This document shows, piece by piece, positions 49,564 to 58,520 of a stretch of DNA of 64,000 nt. The stretch is from Anaerolineae bacterium (GTDB lineage Bacteria > Chloroflexota > Anaerolineae > Anaerolineales > Anaerolineaceae). The translations under genes were made by a program, and so were the position numbers. Positions within the stretch are counted from its first letter, which is position 1. Each line of letters starts with the position of its first letter. Location of the stretch: the NCBI GenBank assembly GCA_013314735.1, contig JABUFD010000005.1, positions 62,001 to 126,000 of the forward strand, in the 5' to 3' direction. The notes beneath the pieces were generated by a model. That model saw only the letters and a program-made list of their open reading frames with translations. It ran no database searches and had not been told where the DNA came from.

Positions 49564-50211
49564 TTAATCTGGCCGTCGTTCTTTAACGATATGATTTGCC
49601 ATACCGCCGATCATCGCACTCATCATGGCAGCAGTCCGATGGAAATCGCCATCGCCGCGCAGGAGCACGTCCGCGAATTGCCGGGTGGGTTCGATGAATT
49701 TCTGGTAGCCGGATCGGGCGGATTCGAGGTAATAATTGGCAATGGATTGCGCGCTGTGGTCGGGGATCGGGTCGCCGGGGTGGGCCAGGTTGCGAACCAT
49801 CCGCCGCAGGGCGCGGGTTTCTCCGTCGAGGTCTATGAAAATTCGCACGTCCAGGCGTTCACGCAGCGGTAAGTAATGAAAGAGCAGGTGGCCTTCCAGC
49901 AAAATCACATCTGGAGAGGGCGACTGCTCCAACAGGGCATCCAGGTCATGTACCAGTTGTTGAATATCGAGGGCGTCCGGGTGGTTGAAATCCGGGATCT
50001 GCATCTGGAATGCGGCAGAGGAGTAGTGTGGTATTTGATCCGCATCGCGGTGGAAATAGCGATCCATATGGATGGTATGCAAGAGCAAACCAGGTGCGTT
50101 TTCCCGTAGATCAGTTTCAAGAATGTTTGTAAAGGTGCTTTTCCCTGAAGCGCTTCCCCCGGCAATGCCGACCAGGATGGGGTGCATGGCTGTTTTTTTC
50201 TTGGTGTCCAT
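49564..50211 (-). CDS. Uridine kinase/phosphoribulokinase-like P-loop kinase
   Basis: 215 residues from the ATG at 50211 (AAGGCGG upstream). Walker A G-G-S-A-S-G-K-S-T lies near residue 16; the D-R-Y-F-H region near 52 and F-N-H-P-D-A-L-D near 75 match uridine kinase substrate motifs, and L-L-E-G-H-L-L-F near 105 is the Walker B-like element. It probably phosphorylates uridine or a related nucleoside; deoC, another nucleoside-degradation gene, is divergent 213 bases away, which supports a nucleoside salvage theme. Confidence 0.87.
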   Translation of the reverse strand: MDTKKKTAMHPILVGIAGGSASGKSTFTNILETDLRENAPGLLLHTIHMDRYFHRDADQIPHYSSAAFQMQIPDFNHPDALDIQQLVHDLDALLEQSPSPDVILLEGHLLFHYLPLRERLDVRIFIDLDGETRALRRMVRNLAHPGDPIPDHSAQSIANYYLESARSGYQKFIEPTRQFADVLLRGDGDFHRTAAMMSAMIGGMANHIVKERRPD

Positions 50212-50424
50212 ATCGATTCCGCCTTCTTTCGATGGATGCTTGTAGATGGTGGCGGATTGATTGTACATGCCCTCATCCGTAATTGGCAAGGTGGCAGAAC
50301 CTCATATGGATAAATAGACACATCACCTGATTTTGGTGTCTTTTTTACCTATGCCAGATGGCAGGATTTTGCCTACAATTGATCATAGACAAATTGGATG
50401 ACAGAGTTCATAGGAGGACGCCCG

Positions 50425-51171
50425 ATGACCGTGGAACGCTTCAGTCAATTGTTTGACCATTCGATTGTCCGACCGAACGCCGTTCGCGCAGATGTGATCG
50501 AAGCCGCTGAGACCGCTGCGCGCCTGGGAACCGCTTCGTTGACGGTGCAGCCGCATTATCTATCGCTGGGGTTGGACATCCTGCGCGGCAGCGGAGTGCT
50601 GCTGGGCACTGTGGTCGGTTTTCCGCACGGTAACGAAACCCCGGCGATGAAGGCATTCCAGGCACAGGCAGTGATTGATGCCGGTGCCGAGGAGATCGAT
50701 ATGGTGATGAACATTCCCGCCCTGAAGAACGGTGAGGAAGACCTGTTCATGCACGATATTGAAGGTGTGGTTGCGTCCGCGCGCGGGGCGAAGGTCAAGG
50801 TGATCCTGGAAAATGTCTACTTAACCGAAGATGAGAAAGTGCGCGCCTGTTGCTGGATTGCCCGGGCCGGGGCGGCTTTTGTGAAAACTTCCACCGCCTA
50901 TGCCGAAGGTGGGGCAACCCTGGCGGATGTGCGGTTGATGGCTGGAGCTGTGCAGGGGACTACCTGCCAGGTGAAAGCGGCCGGCGGGGTGCGCTCAATC
51001 GAGCAGGTGCTGGCATTCCTGCAGGCAGGCGCCCGGCGGTTTGGCTCCACCCGCACTGCTGCTTTTGTTGAGGCGTATCGCGGCCTTTCTCCCGCAGCGC
51101 AAGCGGCATTTGCCCCATACCTGTCCCCTGCATCAATACAGCTGTCGGAAACAAACGACATTACGGGTTAA
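50425..51171 (+). CDS. deoC: Deoxyribose-phosphate aldolase
   Basis: 248 residues from the ATG at 50425, seven bases after AGGAGG. Active-site residues of DERA are all visible: Asp92 in I-D-M-V-M-N, Schiff-base Lys154 in F-V-K-T-S-T, and Lys184 in V-K-A-A-G-G. The start L-F-D-H-S-I-V-R-P replaces the common L-D-H-T-x-L-K-P, a modest divergence. It cleaves 2-deoxyribose-5-phosphate to acetaldehyde and glyceraldehyde-3-phosphate in nucleoside catabolism. A terminator follows. Confidence 0.93.
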   Translation: MTVERFSQLFDHSIVRPNAVRADVIEAAETAARLGTASLTVQPHYLSLGLDILRGSGVLLGTVVGFPHGNETPAMKAFQAQAVIDAGAEEIDMVMNIPALKNGEEDLFMHDIEGVVASARGAKVKVILENVYLTEDEKVRACCWIARAGAAFVKTSTAYAEGGATLADVRLMAGAVQGTTCQVKAAGGVRSIEQVLAFLQAGARRFGSTRTAAFVEAYRGLSPAAQAAFAPYLSPASIQLSETNDITG

Positions 51172-51224
51172 GCTTTTCCATCATGCGCAATCCCGGGTAA
51201 ACACCAAACAAACATACGATTGAT

Positions 51225-51246
51225 AAACCGCCAATCAGGGCGGTTT
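51225..51246 (+). terminator. Terminator of deoC
   Basis: An eight-base stem (AAACCGCC with GGCGGTTT) surrounds AATCAG and is followed by T-A-T; it lies 54 bases after the deoC stop. Confidence 0.75.
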
Positions 51247-51374
51247 TATGGGATTCCACAGCAGTGCCATCCATTCAAAAACCCTACCTGCCATACCTAT
51301 CGGAGGGTAGGGGACAACCGGGGGATAGAACGATAAACTAGGATTGTCAACAAAACGCGAGGAAGGAGGCAGCA

Positions 51375-51527
51375 GTGCTGAATAATGTGCAGGAACGGAT
51401 CGAAAATAAAAATCCCGACCAAGCCGTAAAACGAACTCCCCGGAAGGAAGAAAACGAAGCGGTTTCATGTGGGAAACGAGGTTCCCGGCAGACCAAGCGG
51501 AAAATGTTCAACTATCTATTTTTATAA
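51375..51527 (+). CDS. Candidate 50-residue highly charged small protein
   Basis: Starts at GTG 51375 with AGGAGG six bases upstream, a near-perfect ribosome site. The sequence (V-L-N-N-V-Q-E-R-I-E-N-K-N-P-D-Q-A-V-K-R opening) is rich in Lys, Arg, Glu and Asn, with one Cys, and ends F-N-Y-L-F-L. It stops 15 bases before the lipoprotein start, in tandem with it. No family is recognised; the composition is unlike neighbouring genes, so it may be a regulatory leader or a chance ORF. Confidence 0.4.
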   Translation: MLNNVQERIENKNPDQAVKRTPRKEENEAVSCGKRGSRQTKRKMFNYLFL

Positions 51528-51542
51528 AAAGGAAGCAAGAAA

Positions 51543-52079
51543 ATGAAGACGAAAAAAATGATCCTGGTTTCAATTTTGGCGGTACTTTTCCTCAATAGCC
51601 TGGCGGCTTGCAATATCCGCCTGAGCTTGAATGGAACAGAAGATATGGCAAAACACATGGCAGCCGGCATCGCTGACATCCAACCCCCAAAAGGTTTTCG
51701 AGCGGTTTTCAGCGGTACCTACAATGAATATACGGTGGTGGCCTATAACAGCAAAGACAAGGAACATTCCCACCTGTACCTGATCCAGTCCAGTGATCCG
51801 GATGACCTGGATGTCTTTCAGCAGGAACTGGAATCCATGATGCCTGACAAACTCGGGGTGGAGTCCGAATTCACAGTGATTGAGAGCCGTGAATTGACCA
51901 TCCGTGATGCCGATGCCATGTTGGTTCTCACCGAGGGAATCAATGCGGATGGTGAGACCTACCGCCAGGTGGTGGTATTCTTTGCGGGAATCGGTGGGCC
52001 TGCGGCGCTGGTGTTTTCGGAACTGGAAAGCGATTGGGATGACGAACGCGCTGAGAAATTGGTGTCGTCGATCCGATAA
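51543..52079 (+). CDS. Small lipoprotein of unknown function
   Basis: 178 residues after AAAGGAAG. Signal peptide with lipobox S-L-A-A-C (cysteine near 23), so anchored outside the membrane. The mature part is a compact alpha/beta domain with K-G-F-R-A-V-F-S-G-T-Y near 55, S-K-D-K-E-H-S-H-L-Y and V-I-E-S-R-E-L-T-I-R-D-A-D-A-M-L-V. No catalytic motif is evident. First solid gene of a rightward set with a 77-residue protein and a CPBP protease, which could mean a membrane quality-control or immunity function. Confidence 0.75.
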   Translation: MKTKKMILVSILAVLFLNSLAACNIRLSLNGTEDMAKHMAAGIADIQPPKGFRAVFSGTYNEYTVVAYNSKDKEHSHLYLIQSSDPDDLDVFQQELESMMPDKLGVESEFTVIESRELTIRDADAMLVLTEGINADGETYRQVVVFFAGIGGPAALVFSELESDWDDERAEKLVSSIR

Positions 52080-52157
52080 CTCCGATGCAATGGGCGGGGT
52101 GGAAAGATTCACACCCCGCCCATATACAGGCAGATTGCAGACAAAGGAGATGAAAGG

Positions 52158-52391
52158 ATGGACGACAAGGCGACTTACCAGATCCGTGTACGGCAGCAAT
52201 TGGACGAACACTGGCTGCGTTGGTTTGAAGGCTTTACCCTGCAGGCTCAGCCTGATGGCGACAGCCTGCTGACTGGCCATGCCATTGACCAGTCAGCTTT
52301 GCACAGCGCGTTGAACCGTATCCGTGATCTGGGTTTGGAACTGGTTTCCGTACAGCAGTTAAAAAATGACCAAAGCGAAAACGTAGAATGA
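52158..52391 (+). CDS. Small conserved-type protein (77 residues), ACT-like pattern
   Basis: Starts after AAAGGAGATGAAAGG. Sequence W-L-R-W-F-E-G-F-T-L-Q-A-Q-P-D-G-D-S-L-L-T-G, then D-Q-S-A-L-H-S-A-L-N-R-I-R-D-L-G-L-E-L-V-S-V suggests a beta-beta-alpha-beta small fold, as in subunits that bind partner proteins. I recall similar small proteins in Chloroflexota, with no assigned function. Lies between the lipoprotein and the CPBP protease with short gaps, probably co-transcribed. Confidence 0.65.
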   Translation: MDDKATYQIRVRQQLDEHWLRWFEGFTLQAQPDGDSLLTGHAIDQSALHSALNRIRDLGLELVSVQQLKNDQSENVE

Positions 52392-52416
52392 TGAACGAGG
52401 AGAGACGAGAAGGACG

Positions 52417-53463
52417 ATGAATAACAAAGTAAGTAAACAAGTTAACAATATAACCAATGGGCAGCCCAAGAACTGTGTCCAGAAAAATCCGGGATTGTCA
52501 TTCCTGGTGATCACCTTTGTCTGGAGCTGGTTGATCTGGCTGGGCGCGATCGCACTGGGTGGCAGGGACGACCTGTTGCTGATGGTGGTGGTATTTATTG
52601 GCGGTTTCGGACCCGCGATTGGCGGTATCCTGACGCTGGCATTGCAAGGCCGATCCCGGGTTCAATTGACTGGAAAGCAGACAGTGGCAGCTTTGTGCGG
52701 TGCTGTTCTGATCTTTGGATTGATGGCACTGCGGTATATCGTAGGCACTGTGCCGGGCTATGAGCCGCTGGCAACTGACCTGACCCTGAGCCTGCCGATC
52801 ATCGCTGCCGCGGTCATCGCCAGCCTCGTTGGTGGGTTGGTGATCGCCAGTGCGTTTTCACAAAACAGCGCGGTTCGCAGTCCAATGCAATCACTGCTGC
52901 CGTGGAAAACGCCAACCAAATGGACTCTTTTTTCACTGATTTTTTATCCCGCAATGGTACTGTTGAGTTGGGGACTGGCCTCCGTGCTCGGTATGGAAGT
53001 GGAATATCCCGGCATGTGGGGGCGTTCGGTTCTGGAAGTGCTGCCGTTGGCCTTGCTGTCTTTCGCACTGACGGCATTGGCGCGTGGTGGAAATGAAGAA
53101 CCCGGTTGGCGTGGGATGATGCAGCCTGCTCTGCAAGGCAAGATGAGCCCCCTGGCGGCGGCGCTGATCGTATCACTGGCATGGTCGCTGTGGCACCTGC
53201 CGCTGTACCTGAATGGATTCTACAGCGAACCTCTCCTGATGGGGATGATTGGTGGGGGTATCTTCCGTATCTTCCTGGCGATCTTCCTGGCGTGGGTTTA
53301 TAACCGCTCCGGTGAGAAACTGCTGCCCATGATCATCTTGCATACATCCTTCAATATGGTTGTCAACTTCCTGCCCACCAACGACTTCCTGCTCCTGGTC
53401 CTGTGGATCCTGGTTACAGCGGTGGTGGTGGTGAAAGACAAGATGTGGCGTAAAGCAGGATAA
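52417..53463 (+). CDS. CPBP family intramembrane metalloprotease
   Basis: 348 residues with about eight membrane helices. The motifs E-E-P-G-W-R-G near residue 227 (E-E-x-x-x-R), H-L-P-L-Y near 265 and H-T-S-F-N-M-V-V-N near 308 complete the active site. A polar 25-residue N-terminus precedes the first helix. It is unlike the CPBP at 48.7 kb in length and motif context, so not a recent duplicate. Substrate unknown. Confidence 0.9.
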   Translation: MNNKVSKQVNNITNGQPKNCVQKNPGLSFLVITFVWSWLIWLGAIALGGRDDLLLMVVVFIGGFGPAIGGILTLALQGRSRVQLTGKQTVAALCGAVLIFGLMALRYIVGTVPGYEPLATDLTLSLPIIAAAVIASLVGGLVIASAFSQNSAVRSPMQSLLPWKTPTKWTLFSLIFYPAMVLLSWGLASVLGMEVEYPGMWGRSVLEVLPLALLSFALTALARGGNEEPGWRGMMQPALQGKMSPLAAALIVSLAWSLWHLPLYLNGFYSEPLLMGMIGGGIFRIFLAIFLAWVYNRSGEKLLPMIILHTSFNMVVNFLPTNDFLLLVLWILVTAVVVVKDKMWRKAG

Positions 53464-53647
53464 ACACATCCAGCCTGTCTGCCTGATGGCTTCAGGTTCC
53501 TGTCCGGTGTGGCAAGGATGCACCGGGCAGGTTTTGTTAAAGTGATAGTTGGGTGTTAGAAAGGTGACAGGTTGTTATTGCCAATCACAGGATTATCCGG
53601 TATGCTTCTCCATTGAATTTATTCTCCACTTCAGAAAGAATATCAAC

Positions 53648-54919
53648 ATGGCGGAACATACTTTGTTTGCGGCGTTCAGGCGTCTGAAAGGCAACGCGCG
53701 CGGTTGCGTGCTGACTGAACCCCTGTGGGGCATCCCCTACAACCTGTACGCACCGTACATTTCAGTCTATATGATCGCATTGGGGCTGGTCGATCAGCAG
53801 ATTGGCCTGATCGCCAGCATTGCCCAGGCGCTGCAGGTGGTGATGGCGCTCTTCAGCGGGGTAATCACAGACAAACTCGGGCGGCGAAAGACCACCCTGA
53901 TTTTTGACCTGATGTCCTGGTGCGTGCCATCGCTGATTTCCGCGATTGCCCAGAATTTCTGGTATTTCCTGATTGCCGCCCTGGTCAACAGCCTGTGGCG
54001 CGTGGTGCATAATTCGTGGTCCTGCCTGCTGGTGGAAGATACCGATCCCGATGAGTTGGTGGATCTGTATTCGTGGATTTACATTGCCGGGCTGACGGTG
54101 GCGTTTTTCTCCCCGCTGGCCAGCCTGCTGATCAAGCGTTATGACCTGATTCCCACCATGCGCGGGTTGTATTTCTTCGCAGCGTTCATGTTCGCGGTGA
54201 AAGCCACGGTTACTTACCTGCTGACGCAGGAAACCGAGCAAGGCAAGGTGCGCATGCTGGAAACCCGCCACCAGAGCATCTTTACGGTTTTTGCTGAAAA
54301 TAAAGGCGTGCTGCGCGGGCTGCTGCGCTCCCCCCGCACCCTGATCACCGCCGGGATCATGCTGATCCTGGGGGCAACCGGCCTGATCAACGGCAATTTC
54401 TGGGCAATCCTGGTGACCGAAAAATTACAGGTGCCGGCGCAAAACCTGGCTGGATTCCAGGTGGCAAAGTCGGTATTTATGATGTTCTTCTTTTTCTTCG
54501 TTCTGCCGCGCCTGCGCCACCTTTCCTTCAAATTACCGATGGCACTGAGCTTTATTGGGATGATCGTTTCCCAGTTGCTGCTGGTGCTGGCGCCGGTGGA
54601 GGGTTACGCCCTGCTGGTGATCAGCCTGCTGCTGGAAGCTGGTTGTGCTGCCACGGTCGGACCGTTGCTGGACCAGATGGTTGTGGTGACAGTGGAGGCG
54701 AAGGAACGCGCGCGCATCCAGTCATTGATTTTCATGGGGATCATCCTGTTGACGTCGCCTTTTGGCTGGATCGCGGGCACGCTATCGTCGATCAATCGCA
54801 ACTTCCCATTCATTCTCAATATGGTGCTGTATTCATTGGGTGTGCTGCTGGTGGGTCTCGCCTCCCGGGCGGCAGATCGCCATAAACAGGAGCTGGCGGA
54901 AGCCGCCGCCGCCCATTAA
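53648..54919 (+). CDS. Major facilitator superfamily transporter
   Basis: 423 residues from the ATG at 53648; the longer frame starts in the intergenic gap. Twelve helices. The helix 2-3 loop is the MFS motif G-x-x-x-D-K-L-G-R-R-K, and D-Q-Q-I-G-L-I-A-S-I precedes it, as in the 21.6-kb protein. It ends convergently with oleD, the stop codons overlapping by 4 bases. It may export products but a link to olefin synthesis is not supported by strand or expression. Confidence 0.83.
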   Translation: MAEHTLFAAFRRLKGNARGCVLTEPLWGIPYNLYAPYISVYMIALGLVDQQIGLIASIAQALQVVMALFSGVITDKLGRRKTTLIFDLMSWCVPSLISAIAQNFWYFLIAALVNSLWRVVHNSWSCLLVEDTDPDELVDLYSWIYIAGLTVAFFSPLASLLIKRYDLIPTMRGLYFFAAFMFAVKATVTYLLTQETEQGKVRMLETRHQSIFTVFAENKGVLRGLLRSPRTLITAGIMLILGATGLINGNFWAILVTEKLQVPAQNLAGFQVAKSVFMMFFFFFVLPRLRHLSFKLPMALSFIGMIVSQLLLVLAPVEGYALLVISLLLEAGCAATVGPLLDQMVVVTVEAKERARIQSLIFMGIILLTSPFGWIAGTLSSINRNFPFILNMVLYSLGVLLVGLASRAADRHKQELAEAAAAH

Positions 54920-55917
54920 TCGCCCGGTTGCTCTGAACCGATCGCGGCCAGGGTTTTGTCCAATGCCTGTGCCATGCTGAATTGTGGTTGGTAACCCAAT
55001 TCGGTTCTGGCACGGCTGATGTTGTACCAGTGGCTGAGCGCCAGTTCGCTGGCCAGGAAGCGCGTCAGGCGCGGCTCACCGCGGCGTTTGAATACGCGGT
55101 GGATACTTTCCAAAGCGCCGCCAATGGCGCGTGCCGTCGATAACGGCAGGCGCAGGCGCACCGGCGGATACGCCAGACGGGCCAGCAGGTCATGGATCCA
55201 TGGCCACAGCACCACCGGTTCATCCTGACTGATGAAATACACCGAACCCGCCACCGGCGAGCCCGGTTTGAGGCGGTCAGCTGCCTGAAGAAAGGCGCGT
55301 GCCACATCTTCCACGTAACTGATATCAACCCGGTTGGTGCCATCCCCCACCTGGGGGAGGGTGCCGGAACGGGCAGCTTTTAGTACGGACGGTAACAGAT
55401 GCCGGTCGCGCGGCCCGATGATCAGGTGGGGACGCAGGGAAACCGTCAGCAGTTCCGTGCTGTTGGCGCGGGTCACTTCCTGTTCGGCCAATGCTTTGGT
55501 GTGTGGATACGGTGACTCGTAGGTTTCCGGGTAGGGATAACTTTCATCAACGCCTTCGTGGGCACGGTTGTCAAAAATCACGGAAGGTGAACTGCAATTG
55601 ACCAGGCGGTGGACACGGTTCTGGCGGCAGGCGGCAATCACATTGCGCGTTCCGACCACGTTTGCCTGGTAATAATCGTCCCAGCTGCCCCAATGCCCGG
55701 CCCGGGCGGCGATATGGAACACCACATCCATCCCGGCACAGGCGCGGTTGATCTCGTCCTGGTTGCGCAAGTCACCGCGGATGGCCTCCACCCCCTGCAT
55801 CACCAGGCTGGGATACGACCCACGAGCGAAGATACGCACGGAGATGCCCCGATCCAGTAATTGTTCGACGATATGCGCCCCAAGGAATCCACCGCCGCCG
55901 GTAACCAGTGCTTTCAT
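54916..55917 (-). CDS. oleD: 2-alkyl-3-oxoalkanoate reductase OleD
   Basis: 333 residues. NAD(P)-binding Rossmann motif T-G-G-G-G-F-L-G at 6-13, catalytic Tyr137/Lys141 (Y-P-H-T-K), and OleD-type phrases R-P-H-L-I-I-G-P, W-P-W-I-H-D-L-L and Y-F-I-S-Q-D-E-P-V. OleD reduces the 2-alkyl-3-ketoacid made by OleA to the hydroxyacid. Last gene of the oleABCD operon, starting 3 bases after the oleC stop. The same fold occurs in sterol dehydrogenase/epimerase proteins, but the context makes OleD near-certain. Confidence 0.93.
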   Translation of the reverse strand: MKALVTGGGGFLGAHIVEQLLDRGISVRIFARGSYPSLVMQGVEAIRGDLRNQDEINRACAGMDVVFHIAARAGHWGSWDDYYQANVVGTRNVIAACRQNRVHRLVNCSSPSVIFDNRAHEGVDESYPYPETYESPYPHTKALAEQEVTRANSTELLTVSLRPHLIIGPRDRHLLPSVLKAARSGTLPQVGDGTNRVDISYVEDVARAFLQAADRLKPGSPVAGSVYFISQDEPVVLWPWIHDLLARLAYPPVRLRLPLSTARAIGGALESIHRVFKRRGEPRLTRFLASELALSHWYNISRARTELGYQPQFSMAQALDKTLAAIGSEQPGD

Positions 55918-55920
55918 GCT

Positions 55921-57582
55921 TCAGATTCCTTTCAGTTTCTTGGCTGCCCAGCGTCCCAACGCCAGGCGGTCAATCTTGGCATTGTGGCGCACATCCACCG
56001 GGAATCCTTTGTGGTAGAAAAGGACCCGATCAATGCCTTTCGTGCGTTGATGCAGCGCGCCGAGTGCCAGCAGTTCCTGGCGGAACTGTTCCTGGGCGGC
56101 GCCGCCACGGGGGGAATGCCCGGGTTTGGGTTCCACCACCAGCACCGGGGTCTGTTGGCCTGGTTCACCCACGCCCACCAGGGCGGTGCGGAACACAGCA
56201 GGATGGGCATTGAAAATTGCCTCGCAAGGCACCGGCAGCACCAGGCCGCGGGTGGTTTCCACCCGGTGCGCCTTGCGCCCGCAGAACCACAGACGTCCCC
56301 GGTCATCAAAATAGCCCAGGTCGCCCATACGGTGCCACACTTCGCCGTTTTGATCAATTTTCGCCTGGGCGGTTTGTTCGGGACGGTTGAGGTATTCGCG
56401 TGTAACCATTGGGCCTTTGGCTGTTATTTCTCCGATCTCACCCTGCGGCAGGCAAAGCTCGTTAGACCAGGCGGGGATGGTTTCATCGGTGATGCGGATG
56501 ATGCGGATGGTTGCCTTGCTGACCGGGCGACCGACACACATGCCGTACCCCTGCGCGCTGAGTGCCGCGGTTTCCTGCAGGATTTCTGTCCCGCTGATCA
56601 TCGTCAGAGGCAGGGCTTCGGTAGCGCCATAGGGAGTGTAGATTTCACCATCACCCAGGATATGCGTATAGCTTTCGATGAGAGAAGGCGGCACTGGCGC
56701 ACCGGCCATCAGGATGCGGCGAATCCCAGGGAGTTGTATCTTGCGCGGCAGGCAGTATTCCGCCACCTTGCGCCAGATGATGGGCGAGCCGAACGAATTG
56801 GTCACACCATGGTCCTGGATGGTTTGCACCAATTTGGCAGGATCAAGAGCGGCGGGATGGGTGGGATCCATATCAGGGAAGACTTCGCACAGCCCCAGCG
56901 CCGGGCCGAACAGGGCAAAGCTGTACAGGCCCGGCAGGTCAACCTCACCGGGCTGGATGCCGACCTCATCATGCAGCAGGTCAAATTGGGCACTGAACAT
57001 GCCCTGGCGGAAGATGACGCCTTTAGGAATTCCCGTGCCGCCCGAGGTAAATGCCACGGCGACTTCACTGTTATTATCCATTTCCGCGGCTGCAAACGGC
57101 GCAGTTTGCGGTTCACACAGGCTTTCCAGCGCAGGCGCGCCGAGGAAACCATGCGGGGCCATCGCCACCGGATGCCGCACGGTGCGGAACACACGCGGGT
57201 ACAACAGGCGCAGCAGGTGTGCTTTGGGGATACCAATAAAGGCTGTCGGTTGGGTATCGAGAACGCAGCGCAGGTAAGCCGCGCGTTTCATTCCCGGATC
57301 AATCACCACCGGTACCGCCCCGATTTTCACCAGGGCGAACGTGACACCGATCATCTGCATGCCGGGGGGGACCAGCATCAGCACCCGGTCACCCTTGCCG
57401 ATGCCGTAGCGGCTCAGGCCGTGGGCGTACCGGTCGCACAACGCATTCAATTCAGCAAATGACAGCACGGAATAGATGGCGTTTCCATCCGGCTGGTAGC
57501 CGATGGTGAACACCACCGCGGTCATATCAGGGTTTCTCTGCGCGCTCTCCGTCAGGGTCTGGGCGATGTTGGGAAGGGACAT
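55921..57582 (-). CDS. oleC: Olefin beta-lactone synthetase OleC
   Basis: 553 residues, an ANL-superfamily adenylating fold with F-T-S-G-G-T-G-I-P-K-G near residue 190 (ATP phosphate loop) and P-Y-G-A-T-E-A-L-P near 308, G-D-L-G-Y-F near 415 and G-R-K-A-H-R-V near 432. OleC-specific phrases include F-R-Q-G-M-F, G-E-V-D-L-P-G-L-Y-S-F-A-L-F-G-P-A-L-G, and D-M-D-P-T-H-P-A. OleC converts the beta-hydroxyacid to a beta-lactone with ATP. The gene ends 3 bases before oleD and starts 4 bases after oleB. Confidence 0.94.
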   Translation of the reverse strand: MSLPNIAQTLTESAQRNPDMTAVVFTIGYQPDGNAIYSVLSFAELNALCDRYAHGLSRYGIGKGDRVLMLVPPGMQMIGVTFALVKIGAVPVVIDPGMKRAAYLRCVLDTQPTAFIGIPKAHLLRLLYPRVFRTVRHPVAMAPHGFLGAPALESLCEPQTAPFAAAEMDNNSEVAVAFTSGGTGIPKGVIFRQGMFSAQFDLLHDEVGIQPGEVDLPGLYSFALFGPALGLCEVFPDMDPTHPAALDPAKLVQTIQDHGVTNSFGSPIIWRKVAEYCLPRKIQLPGIRRILMAGAPVPPSLIESYTHILGDGEIYTPYGATEALPLTMISGTEILQETAALSAQGYGMCVGRPVSKATIRIIRITDETIPAWSNELCLPQGEIGEITAKGPMVTREYLNRPEQTAQAKIDQNGEVWHRMGDLGYFDDRGRLWFCGRKAHRVETTRGLVLPVPCEAIFNAHPAVFRTALVGVGEPGQQTPVLVVEPKPGHSPRGGAAQEQFRQELLALGALHQRTKGIDRVLFYHKGFPVDVRHNAKIDRLALGRWAAKKLKGI

Positions 57583-57586
57583 GGGG

Positions 57587-58480
57587 TTAACTCGTTTCTG
57601 CCGATGGGTTGAGATTGAAGAAGACGCGCAGCAGGGGCAGGATGCGCTCGGGTGCGTCTTCCACCACGTAATGCCCTGCCTTTTCCAGGATATTCACCTG
57701 TGCCTGGGGAAAGCGTACCCGCCAACCGGCGAGGAAAGTATCGACCGTGAATACTGGATCATCCGCGCCCCAGATGATGCACATTGGTTTTTCTGCCAGC
57801 AGCGGCAGGCCGTTTTCGATGGCGTCAATCGTCCCGCGGGTGGGGTGGTTCGCTTTCATGGGAATGTCACGCACAAAACGCAGGATTGCCACGCGGTCGT
57901 GCCAGGTGCGGTAGGGTGCCAGGTATCCCGCGCGCACATCGGCGGTAAAACGCTGGTGCTGTGCTGTGCCCATCCACAGTGCGCCCAGGGCGAAGGCATT
58001 CAGGCCGCGCACCAGCAGATCCCCCAGTAGCGGCAGGCGCGAAAGTTTGATGGGGAAATACAACACCGGTTCAAAGAAAGCCGAGGTATTGAAAACCACC
58101 AACCGCTCAATGTTCCCGGAATGACGTACAGCGTAGCCGCTGGCAATTGCGCCGCCCCAGTCGTGCATGATGAGGGAAACCCTCTGCAGCCCGAGGTGGG
58201 CAATCAATCTTTCGAGGTTGCGGATATGCTGTTCGAGCGTGTAGGGGTACTCCTGGGGTTTGTCGGAAAAGCCGCAACCGATGTGGTCAGGAACGATCAC
58301 CCGATATTGGCGGCTGAGTTCCGGGATCAATTTCCGCCAATAAAAGGACCAGGTGGGATTGCCGTGCACCATCACGATCGGGGGTGCCTGGCGCGAGCCT
58401 TCATCGAGGTAATGCATTCGAACCCCGTCCAGGCTGAGGTAGTGCGATTGGAACAGGTATTGGTTTTTGTAATCCGGCAT
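57587..58480 (-). CDS. oleB: Beta-lactone decarboxylase OleB (alpha/beta hydrolase)
   Basis: 297 residues, haloalkane-dehalogenase-like. Oxyanion motif H-G-N-P-T-W at 39-44, nucleophile Asp107 in M-H-D-W-G-G, and catalytic His in E-K-A-G-H-Y near residue 274. OleB decarboxylates the beta-lactone from OleC, releasing the cis-olefin and CO2. It is a free-standing protein here, not fused to OleC as in some actinobacteria. Confidence 0.92.
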   Translation of the reverse strand: MPDYKNQYLFQSHYLSLDGVRMHYLDEGSRQAPPIVMVHGNPTWSFYWRKLIPELSRQYRVIVPDHIGCGFSDKPQEYPYTLEQHIRNLERLIAHLGLQRVSLIMHDWGGAIASGYAVRHSGNIERLVVFNTSAFFEPVLYFPIKLSRLPLLGDLLVRGLNAFALGALWMGTAQHQRFTADVRAGYLAPYRTWHDRVAILRFVRDIPMKANHPTRGTIDAIENGLPLLAEKPMCIIWGADDPVFTVDTFLAGWRVRFPQAQVNILEKAGHYVVEDAPERILPLLRVFFNLNPSAETS

Positions 58481-58520
58481 GGGTCTCCTTCGGCTGGGTG
58501 GCAGGGGGGTTACAGGGATT

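Noticed and set aside
53648-54919. MFS transporter as part of the olefin operon
   Set aside because: It is on the opposite strand and convergent with oleD, so it is not co-transcribed.
55861-57462. 533-residue open frame on the plus strand opposite oleC
   Set aside because: It is entirely antisense to oleC, has a His/Gln/Arg-rich composition typical of frame shadows, and no ribosome site or family resemblance. The OleC reading frame has clear motifs.
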